Shown here in pieces: positions 45,646-56,578 of a DNA stretch of 60,000 bases (the stretch's first letter is position 1; every line of letters begins with the position of its first letter). Source of the stretch: Lineus longissimus (Eukaryota > Nemertea > Pilidiophora > Heteronemertea > Lineidae); NCBI RefSeq assembly GCF_910592395.1, contig NC_088314.1, forward strand, positions 5,334,001-5,394,000. Direction: 5' to 3'. Position numbers and translations under genes: made by a program. The notes under the pieces were generated by a model. The model saw only the letters and a program-made list of their open reading frames with translations, did no database searches and was not told the DNA's origin.

Positions 45646-47481
45646 TTCATGTTTCCTCCTGTCAAGATAGATGAATACAGCCCCTCAGAAGCTGGCGGTA
45701 AGAAACCCTGAGGGATGGTGATGACCATTAGAAGAAATAAGATGGAATTGACTAAGGCGCTCTTATTGTGGAAGAGTCACTACAAGGAATTAAGATTCTA
45801 AAATGGCATCAGCTATGGCAACCATCGGGCTGCTGTAGCATCAGAATTGGCCTGTGGCAACCTGTAATTTGTAAAAGCGGCCACAAGCCACTGACAGAAA
45901 TCAATCAACACAGGAGCAATCTGCGCCAAAGCAATTTTGTTCTGTCTATGATTTGCATAAGAATTGTGTGAATGTTTCTGCTCTATAACACACAGCAATT
46001 CCCATCTTTATGTTGTCAAAAGTCTTAAGAGAAAAGTACTTATTATACCTAACATCATGGTCAAGAATGAGTTGGAACAATGCAGGTGTTGAGAATTAGC
46101 TATCTGATGAAACAAAGTCTCAATTGCACTAAGCAGCTTTCAAATTGAAGCAAAGCTTCGAAGTGACTTGCTGGATTAACAACTAGCAGAGACACAGGTA
46201 TTTATCATCAAGAATCTTATTGGACAAGGAAATTGAGTTAAAAGAAGCTACTTGTGACAAGCCCCAGACACAAAAAGGTTAAGGAAATGTAAAAGAGAGA
46301 CTTTGAAATGAGCAAAGAAGCACAAAGAAGCAATTTGGCCAATGAAATCCTGAGGTTCTGAGAGGGGAAATGAGAATCCCCAGGTGTGAATTGATTAGAT
46401 AAACGTAAGAAATGTCTTGTACAGTGGTCAATATAAGTCATTCAGCAGGAGTTAATAAGAAAATGGCTGTTGCAGTGGCCACCTTTGATCGTGAGCAGTA
46501 CGGCCAGGTTTTGAAATCAAGGCTTTCTTGTGGCATCTAATGCTACACATGGGCTTGTGAACTTTCAACTTATAGTTTGTGCATTATTCGTCCTTCATCA
46601 AATACCACAACAACAAGGATTTACATTTGGAAGAGGGAACAAAGACAGTTGGGAAAATCTTAATGGCCAGAACTGGATAATACCAAAAGTTAATTTTCCA
46701 CTTCTCGTCTTGCCAGCTGTTTTTTTTCAAGAAACATTGCTACATGTAATCTTGCTTTATGCAATTTGTGACACACGCCTCACACCAGCAGCAAAAATAG
46801 ATTAAATCAGCAAGCTAAGAGAAGCAATCTGGTCAGTCGCTGCTCTGTGCTGATTGCATTTTCCTGGCTGCAGTCACCAGATTGAATCCTTGGCAAGAAA
46901 AAATTGAACACAGAACCAAAGTGCCGACCACTGAAAGCCAAAGAGTGAACGAGTCATCTTTCATTCAAATGTTTCAAAGTGTTCCCCAGGCAGCCATTTA
47001 AATTCCATTAGATGTCGGCATACTCTTTGATATTTGGCTTTGAGAAGACAGGTCAATCTATGTGGGTCGCTAGACCTTCCACTCAACATCAAATTCACTG
47101 GTATGGGGATTCTTACAAAAAGATCTAAAAGGCAACCAGGAGAAATAGATGGTCATCAGCATTCGATTTCATGATTGTTTTGAGTGTCAAAGAGAAGAGA
47201 TGACTCATTGATAATGTGAATTAACCAAAACAGTTCCCATAAACTGCTTGAAAGAATGTTGCAGTAAAATTTCCCAGCAACCAAGATGAGGTATTGAAGC
47301 TCGATTTAAAGAGAACTGAGACACTACCCCACCTTGGCTCATCAAGTTTAATTCACAGACAAACCTAGTCATCACCAGTAGGAATCTTCCATCAGACTGA
47401 CTTTTTACTTTTGTAAACTAGTGCCAATCATCAACCAAGTGCAAACTTCCACTTTTTCATCCGTATTGCCAATCAGCAATG
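45646..47481. other. No gene recognised
   Basis: AT-rich sequence with nothing supported. Confidence 0.5.
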
Positions 47482-47785
47482 TCAGGAACACACTCCGTCT
47501 GCTGGATCCAATTTGTGATTTACGTGATTGGTTAGATTCAAACAGACGCAAGATGCTAATTTCATTACATGAAGAACTGGGACCGGTGTATATTGTCTAG
47601 CTTTAGTATAGGTAGTGTTTTGAAGCACAATCAGACTTGTTACACATTCCAATGGTCCATTTTTTACAAATGTACAAGTTATCAAATTCATTAATGACGT
47701 ACTTGACATTTACTATATGAATCAAATTAGTTAATAGTTGATTTGAAGAATTGTTTTGGATGAGATAATGATCCATTATAGGCAA
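47482..47785 (-). pseudogene. CCCH zinc-finger-like fragment
   Basis: The minus strand reads LYICKKWTIGMCNKSDCASK followed by H, giving a C-x7-C-x4-C-x3-H spacing as in CCCH zinc fingers, which mostly bind RNA (for example PARP12/ZC3HAV1-type proteins). The frame stops soon after the histidine (YLY-stop), while an open frame in another phase continues (QYTPVPVLHVMKLASCVC...). This suggests a frameshift. No clear splice sites were found. It may be a relic exon or chance. Confidence 0.3.
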
Positions 47786-48111
47786 AAACGAGAATATTGG
47801 ACCAGTGTTTGCAATAGTTCTTTACAGTAATTACCAATTAGGATCTCATTTCAGAATATTGATAAAGCAAACTCCAAAATGATGTATAAATTAGATAAAA
47901 TGGCCAATGTAATCAAAATATCACACGCTGTAGCTGAGACAACATTGATTTTTATTCAGCTGCTTAACTGGACGATGAGGAATTTTGTTAAAACACTCCG
48001 CAATCAACAATTTGAGTTTTCCCAAGTTTCAATACCCTCAATCCTCCAATAACCAACGCGAGACCTAGTTCAAGCTTATTGTGCGGAAACATGGTTGTGG
48101 CCAAAAGACAT
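47786..48111. other. No gene recognised
   Basis: AT-rich sequence with nothing supported. Confidence 0.5.
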
Positions 48112-48231
48112 TGGGTGATATGAATAAAGACTAGCAAATGCTTTTACTTCAATTTTGTACAGAAAGGCCTAGTGTAAATGTACATGGAGTTTTAGATAAA
48201 AGCATTTGCTAGTCTTTATTCATATCACCCA
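48112..48231. mobile_element. 120-bp hairpin MITE, copy 1
   Basis: It has perfect 35-bp inverted repeats (TGGGTGATATGAATAAAGAC...GCTTTTA) around a 50-bp loop. It is identical to the copy at 55,991 except for one base. The target duplication is unclear: ATT versus ATG outside GGGTGAT/ATCACCC. Each arm carries AATAAA reading outward-to-inward, so both strands gain the hexamer. Confidence 0.9.
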
Positions 48232-50491
48232 TGGGCTTGACAACCAAACTTTAGAAGACCATGCTACCGACTCACTCTTTAGATTGGTCGATGTATGACA
48301 ACCTATCCCTACTGTCACATACCAATATTAAGATTTTTCCCCTCTGCACTCACTCCCAATTTACACATTTATCCCATACATTTTTTACATCATTTTCAAG
48401 GCATGAGAAGCTCAGGTGTCAACTCTTCAGCATTTTGGCACATGAGGTGATAGATGACCGAGATTGAAACTCAAAGGAAATGAAACAACAGCTTATCTTG
48501 CATGCTGCACAAATATTTGAAGGTTTTACTTTCCCATCAAACGAAGACAGATGTACTGAATGGATCCGTTTGGAAGTTTAAGGAGTAATCTATTGGTTTT
48601 ACCACTGATTCTTCTCCCAAGGAGCTTATTGGATTGTGATTGAATGAAGTTGAATGTCTTATACTCAGTCGGGAAATTTTCTAAACATGCAATGCTTCTT
48701 TGACTGCAATAGTCCCCGTTGATGGTGACAAATCAGTTGTTCGTGCCAACAGCATTTTCTTGTAGCACAGGAAAAAGAAATAAACAATGCCATTGACGCT
48801 ATTATGCACACAAATTTGCTGAAAATTGGCATGATACCAGCTAATAACAAATTCAATCTTTTCCACAAGTCACAAATAGTTTAAGATTATGAAAAAGCTT
48901 ACAAAACAGTAGAAAGAGAGAAAAACTACAAAAACAGTATCTGATCCGTGTGGGAGGATGTTGCACTGCACTTCGGTTTTTCACCTGTTTTTAATGTAAA
49001 ACACAACTCCTGTTAGGAAAGACTGCTGATCAGGGAAGAAATAAAAGAGCAGTTCACCTTTCTCGTTGTACTTAATGTTTAAACTGCAGATTTGAGATGA
49101 GAAATGCATTGTTTATTTGCTGAGAGAGAAATAAACAAAGAAATTTATGCTCCTGAGAACATCTGTATTGATTATTGATAACGATCGAATTCTGATTTTC
49201 TGATGAGTGAGCCGGCCAATGTTTTTGCCAACAAGCCATGAGGACAAGAGACAGACCATGAACACTGTGCTATCATACACACGAGCCAAATATCATCTTG
49301 CCTTACGCAAAAAAAACTAGGCACGATTTGGCAATTATAAACAGCATTTCAGCGTCATTACCACCAACTTCACAGCCACTTCATTTTGCCTGAAGCGCTT
49401 TTGTCTGTTGGAAAGATCTGGCCCTAATTGATGAGAAAATGTGCCTTATTAGGATGAAGGAATAGAGGAGTAATTTAGTAGAATGTATGTACATGTATGT
49501 TGCACCATGTGCTGGTATCATTTAAGTGCTTGATTTACTTCATTTATGTAACAAATAGATTGGCTGATGAGAGTGATTTCCCAAATGGTTTTTATGAGAA
49601 AACGAACTCAGTAACTTGTTTAACAGAAAGTATGTTTCATAACAATACATTTCCATGACTCCGCATGCGAAATTAGATTTCGGTCTGACTGACTTCTGTG
49701 GCAAAGCCATTCTTTGAAACCAATTACCCTTTCCGCACTAATACAGTATCATATTTCATTACATTATTCATAGCAACTCCTCTGTTGGATGTTATGTTAT
49801 TTTCTGCCATATTAGTGTCTAGTCATATCTACATGTAGAAAGCTATGAAATTGTATTTGTACATTTTATCATTTACAAAACAGTCCTGGCAGTTTGACTT
49901 ACTCTTCGCAATAAAATTTGTGTGAACATTCTATGGATCTTCATCAAGTCCTTTTTATTGCTAATGATTTACCTATTTCATATAGTCGACCATCAGGTAC
50001 AGAAAGACTGACAAATCTCCAGACTGTTTTATTGACAGAAATAACATGATGCTGATATGGCCAGACAGGGTAAATGAAGGAAAAAGTCCGGTCTCGGCAG
50101 ACGTTATCGATTTATGACTGGATTAACATGAAAGTCATTCTCCAGTTCATCAAAACGATAAGATCTAAACCGCAGAGGTTAAAGACCACAATACTGATCA
50201 GATCCAAATGGGCTTTCTGTTAAGAAAACGGTAAACATCAATTTCCCTTGCAGTAATAGGAAGAATGAAGGTAATGGAATGGGGATGGAGGGGGGCCTTA
50301 ATGTGTCGTGAAAAGTATGGTGGCGGGTCAAAATAAGAGTATATCAGCAGTCGAATGTTGACGGATGCTGTTTTAACTTGGTGCTCCTTGTGGGAAAAGT
50401 TGCCGGCCGTATTGACAAGGGCCTGTACAGAAACTATTCAAACCTTCTCAAAATTACATTTATGACGTACCAGGGACCGAAATATTGGAGA
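48232..50491. other. No gene recognised
   Basis: AT-rich sequence with two TACATGTA octamers (49,490 and 49,830). I saw no supported gene. Confidence 0.5.
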
Positions 50492-50504
50492 GGGGGGGGG
50501 GGGG
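50492..50504. repeat. G homopolymer (13)
   Basis: An uninterrupted run of 13 G. The length is likely variable. Confidence 0.85.
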
Positions 50505-51205
50505 TATCTATACCGTATGGCATAGGTTAACAGAGTCACTAAAAGTACCTTAAATCAAATGACTCAACATCAGTCAGGGATTTCAACTCATCAGCAACTG
50601 ATATTTAGTTACATTATAAGACACTTATCCTGTGATCTATTCGACTAATGAACTGTTATTCTGCTATAAAAGACCTATCATCATCTCAATTGGTGCAAAT
50701 GCAATGGTACTCAGATCAAATTTGCACCCATTCATCTCACAAACTAGGAAGTCAACTGTATAATGAAACGAATACAGGATCCTGCCTGCAAGAGACAGAG
50801 ATTTTGATAAAAAGCTTATGCCTTCACCAGCAAAGAGAGTTGCGATGTATCAACATGAAATATGAAGGTTCTGGTCGAGGAGATGACATGACTTTCCTGA
50901 GATTTTGACTTGATGGTTGTGGTCATGATACCCAGCATGAGAAAAGCATTCTCCATGCTAGACTCACAACATGTTGACAAAAAAGATAACTTTCAATCAG
51001 ATGGTTAAGGCTGTCACATTGTTGATTATGGTAGCATGGCAACTGCATGGATGCACTCTACGGATGAACTGCATCAACAATGCATACCAATGGAATGGTT
51101 TTCCAGTATCATCAAGTATGGATTGCTGCATATACATGTGCCAAATGCCAGCAGGATAAAACGGCAGACAACATCAGACAACTTCTTCATCCTCCATAAA
51201 CAACC
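50505..51205. other. No gene recognised
   Basis: AT-rich sequence with short chance-like frames. Confidence 0.5.
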
Positions 51206-51390
51206 TGCAGTGGCATCTTTAGTGGACACCCCTCTATTTAAGACAAATCTCTTTTGATGACACTAGTTTTGGTCCCAAATTGGTTATTCACATTCAATTT
51301 GACCTCTCTAATCAGGACACCTCTCTATCAAAGACAGCACCTGTCAGTCCGGAGGGTGTTCTTAATAGAGCGGTTCGTATATGCACTGTA
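51206..51390 (+). mobile_element. TA-flanked MITE (pogo/mariner-like), near-full copy
   Basis: GCAGTGGCATCTTTAGTGGA, CACCCCTCTATTTAAGACAA, TTTTGGTCCCAAATTGG, TCAATTTGACCTCTCTAATC, AGGACACCTCTCTATC, CAGTCCGGAGGGTG and TTCTTAATAGAGCGGTTCG follow the order of the 55.2-kb copy. Both tips are mutated. Confidence 0.75.
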
Positions 51391-51850
51391 TGCCTTTCAA
51401 ACATTAAAAGCCTTCACCAGGCAAAATTTGCACATCGAAACATCCACCAGCATTTGCGATATAAATATATCCTCCGTAAATATCATCAGAAATCTCAGTC
51501 TTAACATAATGACTCTGATATCATTGCTGCCACTCCTTTACGGCTCTGTAAGACATTAATTTCTATCTACAGCATCATCTCTCAGCCACCATATCCCTGC
51601 TCAATGGACCGGCAGCTAAACCACTGATTAATGGCACTTGTTCATCTAATCATCTAGACATAGGATACAATATCGAAAGATTGCTTTGGTTGATGTCTTA
51701 ATTGTCTATAATATCAATAATTTATTCTTGGTAATACTCTCTGATGACACCTGACCAAATTCGCCACTGTCAGACCTCATTCAAATAATTAGTAATCAAC
51801 TTTCAAGAGAAAACTTGCCTTCAATTCATTTCCAGCCATGCACAAGAACT

Positions 51851-51985
51851 CCAGTGGAACCTCCCTTAGCGGACACCCCTCTATTAGGGACAACCTCTCT
51901 ATTAAGGACCCTAGTTTTGGTCCCAAATTGGTAGTTTCGTTTCAATTTGACTTCTCCAATCAGGATATTCTCTATTAAGGACAAA
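51851..51985 (+). mobile_element. TA-flanked MITE (pogo/mariner-like), right end replaced
   Basis: CCAGTGGAACCTCCCTTAGC through TTGGTCCCAAATTGGTAG and CTCTATTAAGGAC matches the family. At about 51,984 it changes abruptly into the A-rich dispersed repeat; the right MITE end is missing. Confidence 0.75.
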
Positions 51986-52245
51986 AAAATATTGGACTTT
52001 GAATTTTTTTCCTAATGCCTTCATCAGTTCAAAATTTTGAAATATTTTCAGAGTCAAAAAAGTTTTGGGACTGATGATTTTGGTACATTTTGAGCAAATA
52101 AGTGAAACAAATGCTTGTACTTGTGTTCAGCAGTCAGTCAGTTGAAAACTTTGAAAAATTTTCGAAGTCAAAAAAGTTTTCGGACTGAAGTTTTTGGTGA
52201 TGATGGTACATTTTGAGCACAAAAAAAGTGAAAAAAATTGAAAAA
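51986..52245 (+). repeat. A-rich dispersed repeat, two diverged tandem units
   Basis: Unit 1 has CCTAATGCCTTCATCAG, TCAAAAAAGTTTTGGGACTG and TGATTTTGGTACATTTTGAG. Unit 2 has CAGTCAGTCAGTTGAAAAC, TCAAAAAAGTTTTCGGACTG and GTGATGATGGTACATTTTGAG. Unit 2 resembles the fifth unit of the 39.9-kb array (CAGTCAGTTG), so the array may have had distinct unit types before it dispersed. Confidence 0.75.
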
Positions 52246-52779
52246 AGAACAGATCATCTACTAAGATCAACAATTACACACCCACCAGTAATAGCATCAT
52301 TTGTTGCCATGGTAATGAGAAAAACTCATTATCTGACTGATCTACAGAATGATTGAGTTACTGATAATTATGAACTTTAGTGGCAGTCATAAAAGAAGGG
52401 AGTTAAAGAGGAGAAAAAAACTATTTGTGGTGGTGCTAGAGGTCATGGACTATATAGAACAAGATAACTTAATCTGTCACCGTACAATAGAAACAGACTT
52501 CCTGTGGGGACATTTTAGTCTGCTTCACCGGCTTCAGTTTTCAGAATTTTGAAAGAAAGCATGCAGTTTACTAAGTTTCCTTGTTGGTGATGTGTTACTC
52601 ATGACCAGTACTGCAGCATCCAAGTTCTATTAAGCATACTGTTAAACTGAAAGACATAGAGCTAGTTGTCACTTGCTACAGTTAGTGCTTACCTTATATC
52701 AAGTGATAAATATATCCACGGTACTCTGAACTGGAGACACAGGAAGGCAGCACATGCGATCTCTCAACTAGGCTACTAA
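52246..52779. other. No gene recognised
   Basis: AT-rich sequence with nothing supported. Confidence 0.5.
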
Positions 52780-53240
52780 GGGGTTAATGCGACGCGGGAA
52801 CACCTTAGTTACACATTAGAACACATCCACGTTGGGTATCCAAATCCAGAAGGACACTTTCCAGAAAAAACAGTATCTAAGTTCGTTATATAAAATCAGC
52901 TTGTGGTCTTACTCCTCCAAATACATGCTTATCGTCCACTCTCTGTTTAGATAGATACTATCACCCAAGCTAACTGGAGCACGCCGCCAGAGTCAATGCC
53001 CGTAAAATGCTGCGCTCAGCCGCCCAGTTTTGCGTGCGTTGGAGATTGGTCTAATAGTGGCTCGGGTGTAAAAGGGATTTCGACCCAGGAGGGTCGACGT
53101 CCGGGGAACAAAATACTCCAAATATTGCCATGGTCTCTTGTGGTCTTGTTCGTGGGGAGACAAAATCACATCCGCACCAACATTGAAAATCCATACAGTC
53201 CGAAAAATTTACCAGAAGAGGGGCCTATGATAAGTTATTC
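52780..53240. promoter_or_regulatory. CpG-richer patch, possible regulatory or promoter-like segment
   Basis: At least 14 CpG occur in about 200 bp around 52,980-53,180 (CACGCCGCCAGAG, GCGCTCAGCCGCCC, GGGTCGACGTCCGGGG), well above the surroundings. An 89-aa frame spans it without a recognisable domain. No transcript start can be supported. Confidence 0.2.
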
Positions 53241-55193
53241 GCGTCTAGGCTGTTCTCTATTCTGATATAATCTGAAATGTAACGTTTAGCGACTGAAGAA
53301 AGCTTTGACAAAGATATGAAAATTTAATGGGTGTGATCATTTTGAAATTATAAAGGTACATGAGAAGAAACTTGAAGAACAGGGATCATATAACAAATTC
53401 TCACTTCAATGTTTGAGGGATTGTCTATCAAGTGAGAGTCCATCCACAAATAAACAAAGTCAGGATCCGTTTTATCACTGTTAGGTCCTCGATGCCGATG
53501 CAGCCAGTTTAAAAATCTGAAGTCCAGTACCTAACTAATGCATGATGGAAATAGAAACCATTTCCTGGCAATCCCGTTTTATGAGCAACAGAAAAGGCTG
53601 GGATAAAAGGTGTTTATGCCTGCTAGGTGGCCCATATCTACCGCTTACTGGTATCAGTTTTATTCAGTTTTTGTTATTGGGTGGTCACAGTTATATTTGT
53701 ATCTCTCATGTACTTCAACAGGATAGGGATGTTTGCTGCCGTTTACCATTATTGTAATTATTGAACATTTAAGTGCAATTGTTGTACTTAATTTACTTGA
53801 TTAGCTAGATATGTCCGTAGAGGTTATTAAGACATTTATCATAGTCGTCAATGGCATCACATCTCAATTACACTCCCAACGCAGTGGATCTGCTTCGTCC
53901 TTCCCTCTGACCGGCATCATGAACCTAGATGATGAATGGACTGCCTCAGGAGTTTATAATCTCAATGAGACATGACTGAGGGCTCAGTGAGGACAAAACC
54001 TGGAGCAGGGGTCTTTAGCGAGTTAGAGGCAACTTGTGGGTCTTCACAGCCTGAAGCAGCCAATCTGCCTAGGACTCACGGTTTCCGAAGGCAGTTAAAG
54101 GGAGCCTACAGGCAGGAGCCTGGCGCCATCAGATTCAATCAAGACATCTTACCAATTGTTCTCATTATTATTCTTGGTCATAAACTGCATGCCGGCGACA
54201 TGACTAGCAATGATAAACTACTAAAATGTTCATATTTGCGTGTAATGTTGGAATAACCTTGAGTATGATTGATGGTGGCATTGTTTGAAATGTTCAGATA
54301 TCAATGCAGCATTGATTTGCTGTTTCCGGCAAGTTTATTATCGAATGAATATCAATGAATAAATTTAGTACCTTCTCTTCATAAGTGCAGCCTGGGTCTC
54401 GGAGGGGGGTCAATTTCAGCTCAACTTTTTTCCCCGGTCATTTGCCCAATTTCTTCCTGAGGGGGGGTCGGTCATTTACACCACAAAATAACCAGCCAAA
54501 AAACAAACCAAAAACATGAATTAGAACTCACTGATACATATTTTTTATTGAGTCATGGTTTAAACAGCCGGACACTCAAATATTACCATAAATACAGCCC
54601 ATAATTACAAAATACAGAATGTTCCAAAAAAGCACAAATCTATTGCAGCACTGGGAGTTGCACTCTTTGACTTTCTTACAAGGAACTTTTCCTCACTAAA
54701 GAGTTGCTATTAAAACAAACCAACACTATTTGGCATAGAATTTCAAATATGCCAGAAATTTTAGACGCACCGGTAAAATATTTCAATTACAACACTCATC
54801 ACCATGTAAAGCTACATGTAAGATTCTGTTCAGGTTTATTAGTCCCTTTGGGAGGACTAGTATTTATTATCCGTTTAATAGGTTATAATGACCACTAACC
54901 TAGCATTTATTTGCACATTATAACAGCTCATTACTTGTTTTCACCAATGATATTGATCACAACAATACATGAGTACTGAGCACTGACACAGCACAGTATC
55001 ACAGATCAAATGATAATTACATACCCTGTACATTTCACAAATACAAACATTTGAAACTGCATGATTACCTAAAGGAGGGGAATCAGTAAACTCAGAATCA
55101 TCTTGAGTTTTATCTTACCCAGCATTTCAATCTTTCAATTACAGTTTTCTGACAATCGACGACTTTGTTGATCAACAATAATATACAGTGGAA
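53241..55193. other. No gene recognised
   Basis: Mostly AT-rich. Two G runs flank a GTCAATTT...CGGTCATTTRC pair at 54,398-54,475, a weak local duplication. A 94-aa frame at 53,972-54,256 shows no family signal. Confidence 0.45.
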
Positions 55194-55365
55194 CCTCCCT
55201 TAGTGGTCACCTCTCTATTAAGGACAACCTCTCTATTAAGGACACTATTTTTGGTCCCAAATTGGTAGTTGCTATTCAATTTGACCTCTCTAATCAGGAC
55301 ACCTCTCTATTAAGGATAGCACTTCCCAGTCCCGAAGGTGTCCTTAATAGAGAGGTTCTACTGTA
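55194..55365 (+). mobile_element. TA-flanked MITE (pogo/mariner-like), intact reference copy
   Basis: It starts TA-CAGTGGAACCTCCCTTAG and ends ATAGAGAGGTTCTACTG-TA, giving inverted tips CAGTGGAACCTC/CAGTAGAACCTC with TA on both sides. The interior repeats ACCTCTCTATTAAGGACA several times on both strands. A TA target site and CAGT-type tip fit the Tc1/mariner superfamily, most like pogo/Tigger; no transposase is present. Confidence 0.85.
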
Positions 55366-55990
55366 TATACAAGAAAAACATCATCCCATCTTTGATTTAT
55401 ACTCGGACTAAAATACTTGCCCAACTCATGCGTTTTGTATCAAACCATGGTACTTTCATTCTTATTTCAAAGTGATAATCTATTCACTTTATATGAGGAA
55501 CATACCTAACACTGAATCAATCACAACCATTAAAGTTCTAACCTCTGCCGAGATCAACAATTTGACCCCCTGCCTATAGTCCCCCATTAAACTTTAAAAG
55601 AACCACTTTAAAAGTTAAAGTGGCCCTTAACATTTATCTTGTAACCTATAAGAGTATCCTTTAACAAATTAATGAACACCAGTCCGACCCAACCCCATCT
55701 TAGATTCAAATTTTGCTCAAACACTTGCATGAAAAGTATTAAAACAAGAAAATGTCTACTTTAAAACAAAAGACAAATAGCTGCCAAACAAAAAGAACAT
55801 AGCAATAAAGTTTAAAATGTGAGAGTTATTACTATATAAATACAGTAGAGGGATTTTAAAGCACATTAACTATTGCTAATAATTATGTATTGATGAGTGT
55901 GATAGGTAAATGTGAGAACCTTGATGTGAGAAAATACTCATAGTGCTGCCACCACAATATTGATAGCTGAACTACACTTTTCTTGAACAT
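55366..55990. other. No gene recognised
   Basis: AT-rich sequence. It may be downstream flank of the PNPLA8-like gene. Confidence 0.45.
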
Positions 55991-56110
55991 TGGGTGATAT
56001 GAATAAAGACCAGCAAATGCTTTTACTTCAATTTTGTACAGAAAGGCCTAGTGTAAATGTACATGGAGTTTTAGATAAAAGCATTTGCTAGTCTTTATTC
56101 ATATCACCCA
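55991..56110. mobile_element. 120-bp hairpin MITE, copy 2
   Basis: The same element as 48,112-48,231, with one difference (GACCAGC for GACTAGC in the left arm), so its arms pair at 34 of 35 positions. It lies 218 bp downstream of the PNPLA8-like stop codon, probably within the 3' UTR or just past it. Confidence 0.9.
56094..56099 (-). promoter_or_regulatory. Candidate poly(A) signal supplied by the MITE
   Basis: AATAAA on the minus strand, inside the right arm of the hairpin MITE, about 230 bases after the stop codon of the PNPLA8-like exon. I found no closer AATAAA or ATTAAA on that strand. Confidence 0.35.
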
Positions 56111-56327
56111 TTATCATTATCATACAACATGAAGGTTGAGGGGAGCAATACATTGAGTGTGAGAGAAATTCATGAATCTATGTGAAAGTTTCAGGTCCAT
56201 GAGAGAGTTAAAATAAACACACTGCCGGGAGAATACAACAACCCAAGGCAGAGTATGAACCCGTACCATTTCAACTACGATGCTGAATGGGATTTGGAGC
56301 TACCTGCCAGCAGGTCCAGTTCAAATG

Positions 56328-56578
56328 TTAGTTAAACCTTTGCAACTTTCCAAGAGCCCAATCGTTAACTTTCTGATGGGGTCGTCTTGGCAACAGGAGT
56401 TGTTTAGCGGCAGACTCCATCTTGTGTTCATTCTTTCGGAGGTACATCTCCGTATCCTGCAAAAGCTGGTCGATCTTTTCTTCTCGTATTTCATCAAGGA
56501 GGCAGTCCTCGGTCATGTAGGGGTTGAAACGGAAGTAGGTCGAGGGTGGAAGTAGGTCATGTAACATGGTGTGTACGC
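56328..56578 (-). CDS. PNPLA8: Terminal exon of a PNPLA8-like calcium-independent phospholipase A2
   Basis: The exon reads VHTMLHDLLPPSTYFRFNPY, then a DEIREEKIDQLLQDTEMYLR stretch, NEHKM and PHQKVNDW. It matches the C-terminal end of PNPLA8 (iPLA2-gamma), after the patatin catalytic domain. PNPLA8 is a membrane-associated, calcium-independent phospholipase of mitochondria and peroxisomes that cuts fatty acids from glycerophospholipids. A splice acceptor, TCTCTCTTTTTAG, ends at 56,579 exactly where family similarity starts, with a split codon before VHTM. About 82 residues are encoded before the TAA at 56,328-56,330. The last residues (ALGKLQRFN) differ from the YEGLPFF-type ending usual in the family. 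Either the C-terminus is shortened here, or CAAAG|GTTTAA is used as a donor to another exon that I could not find. The Ser-Asp catalytic dyad is encoded upstream, outside the visible sequence. Confidence 0.8.
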
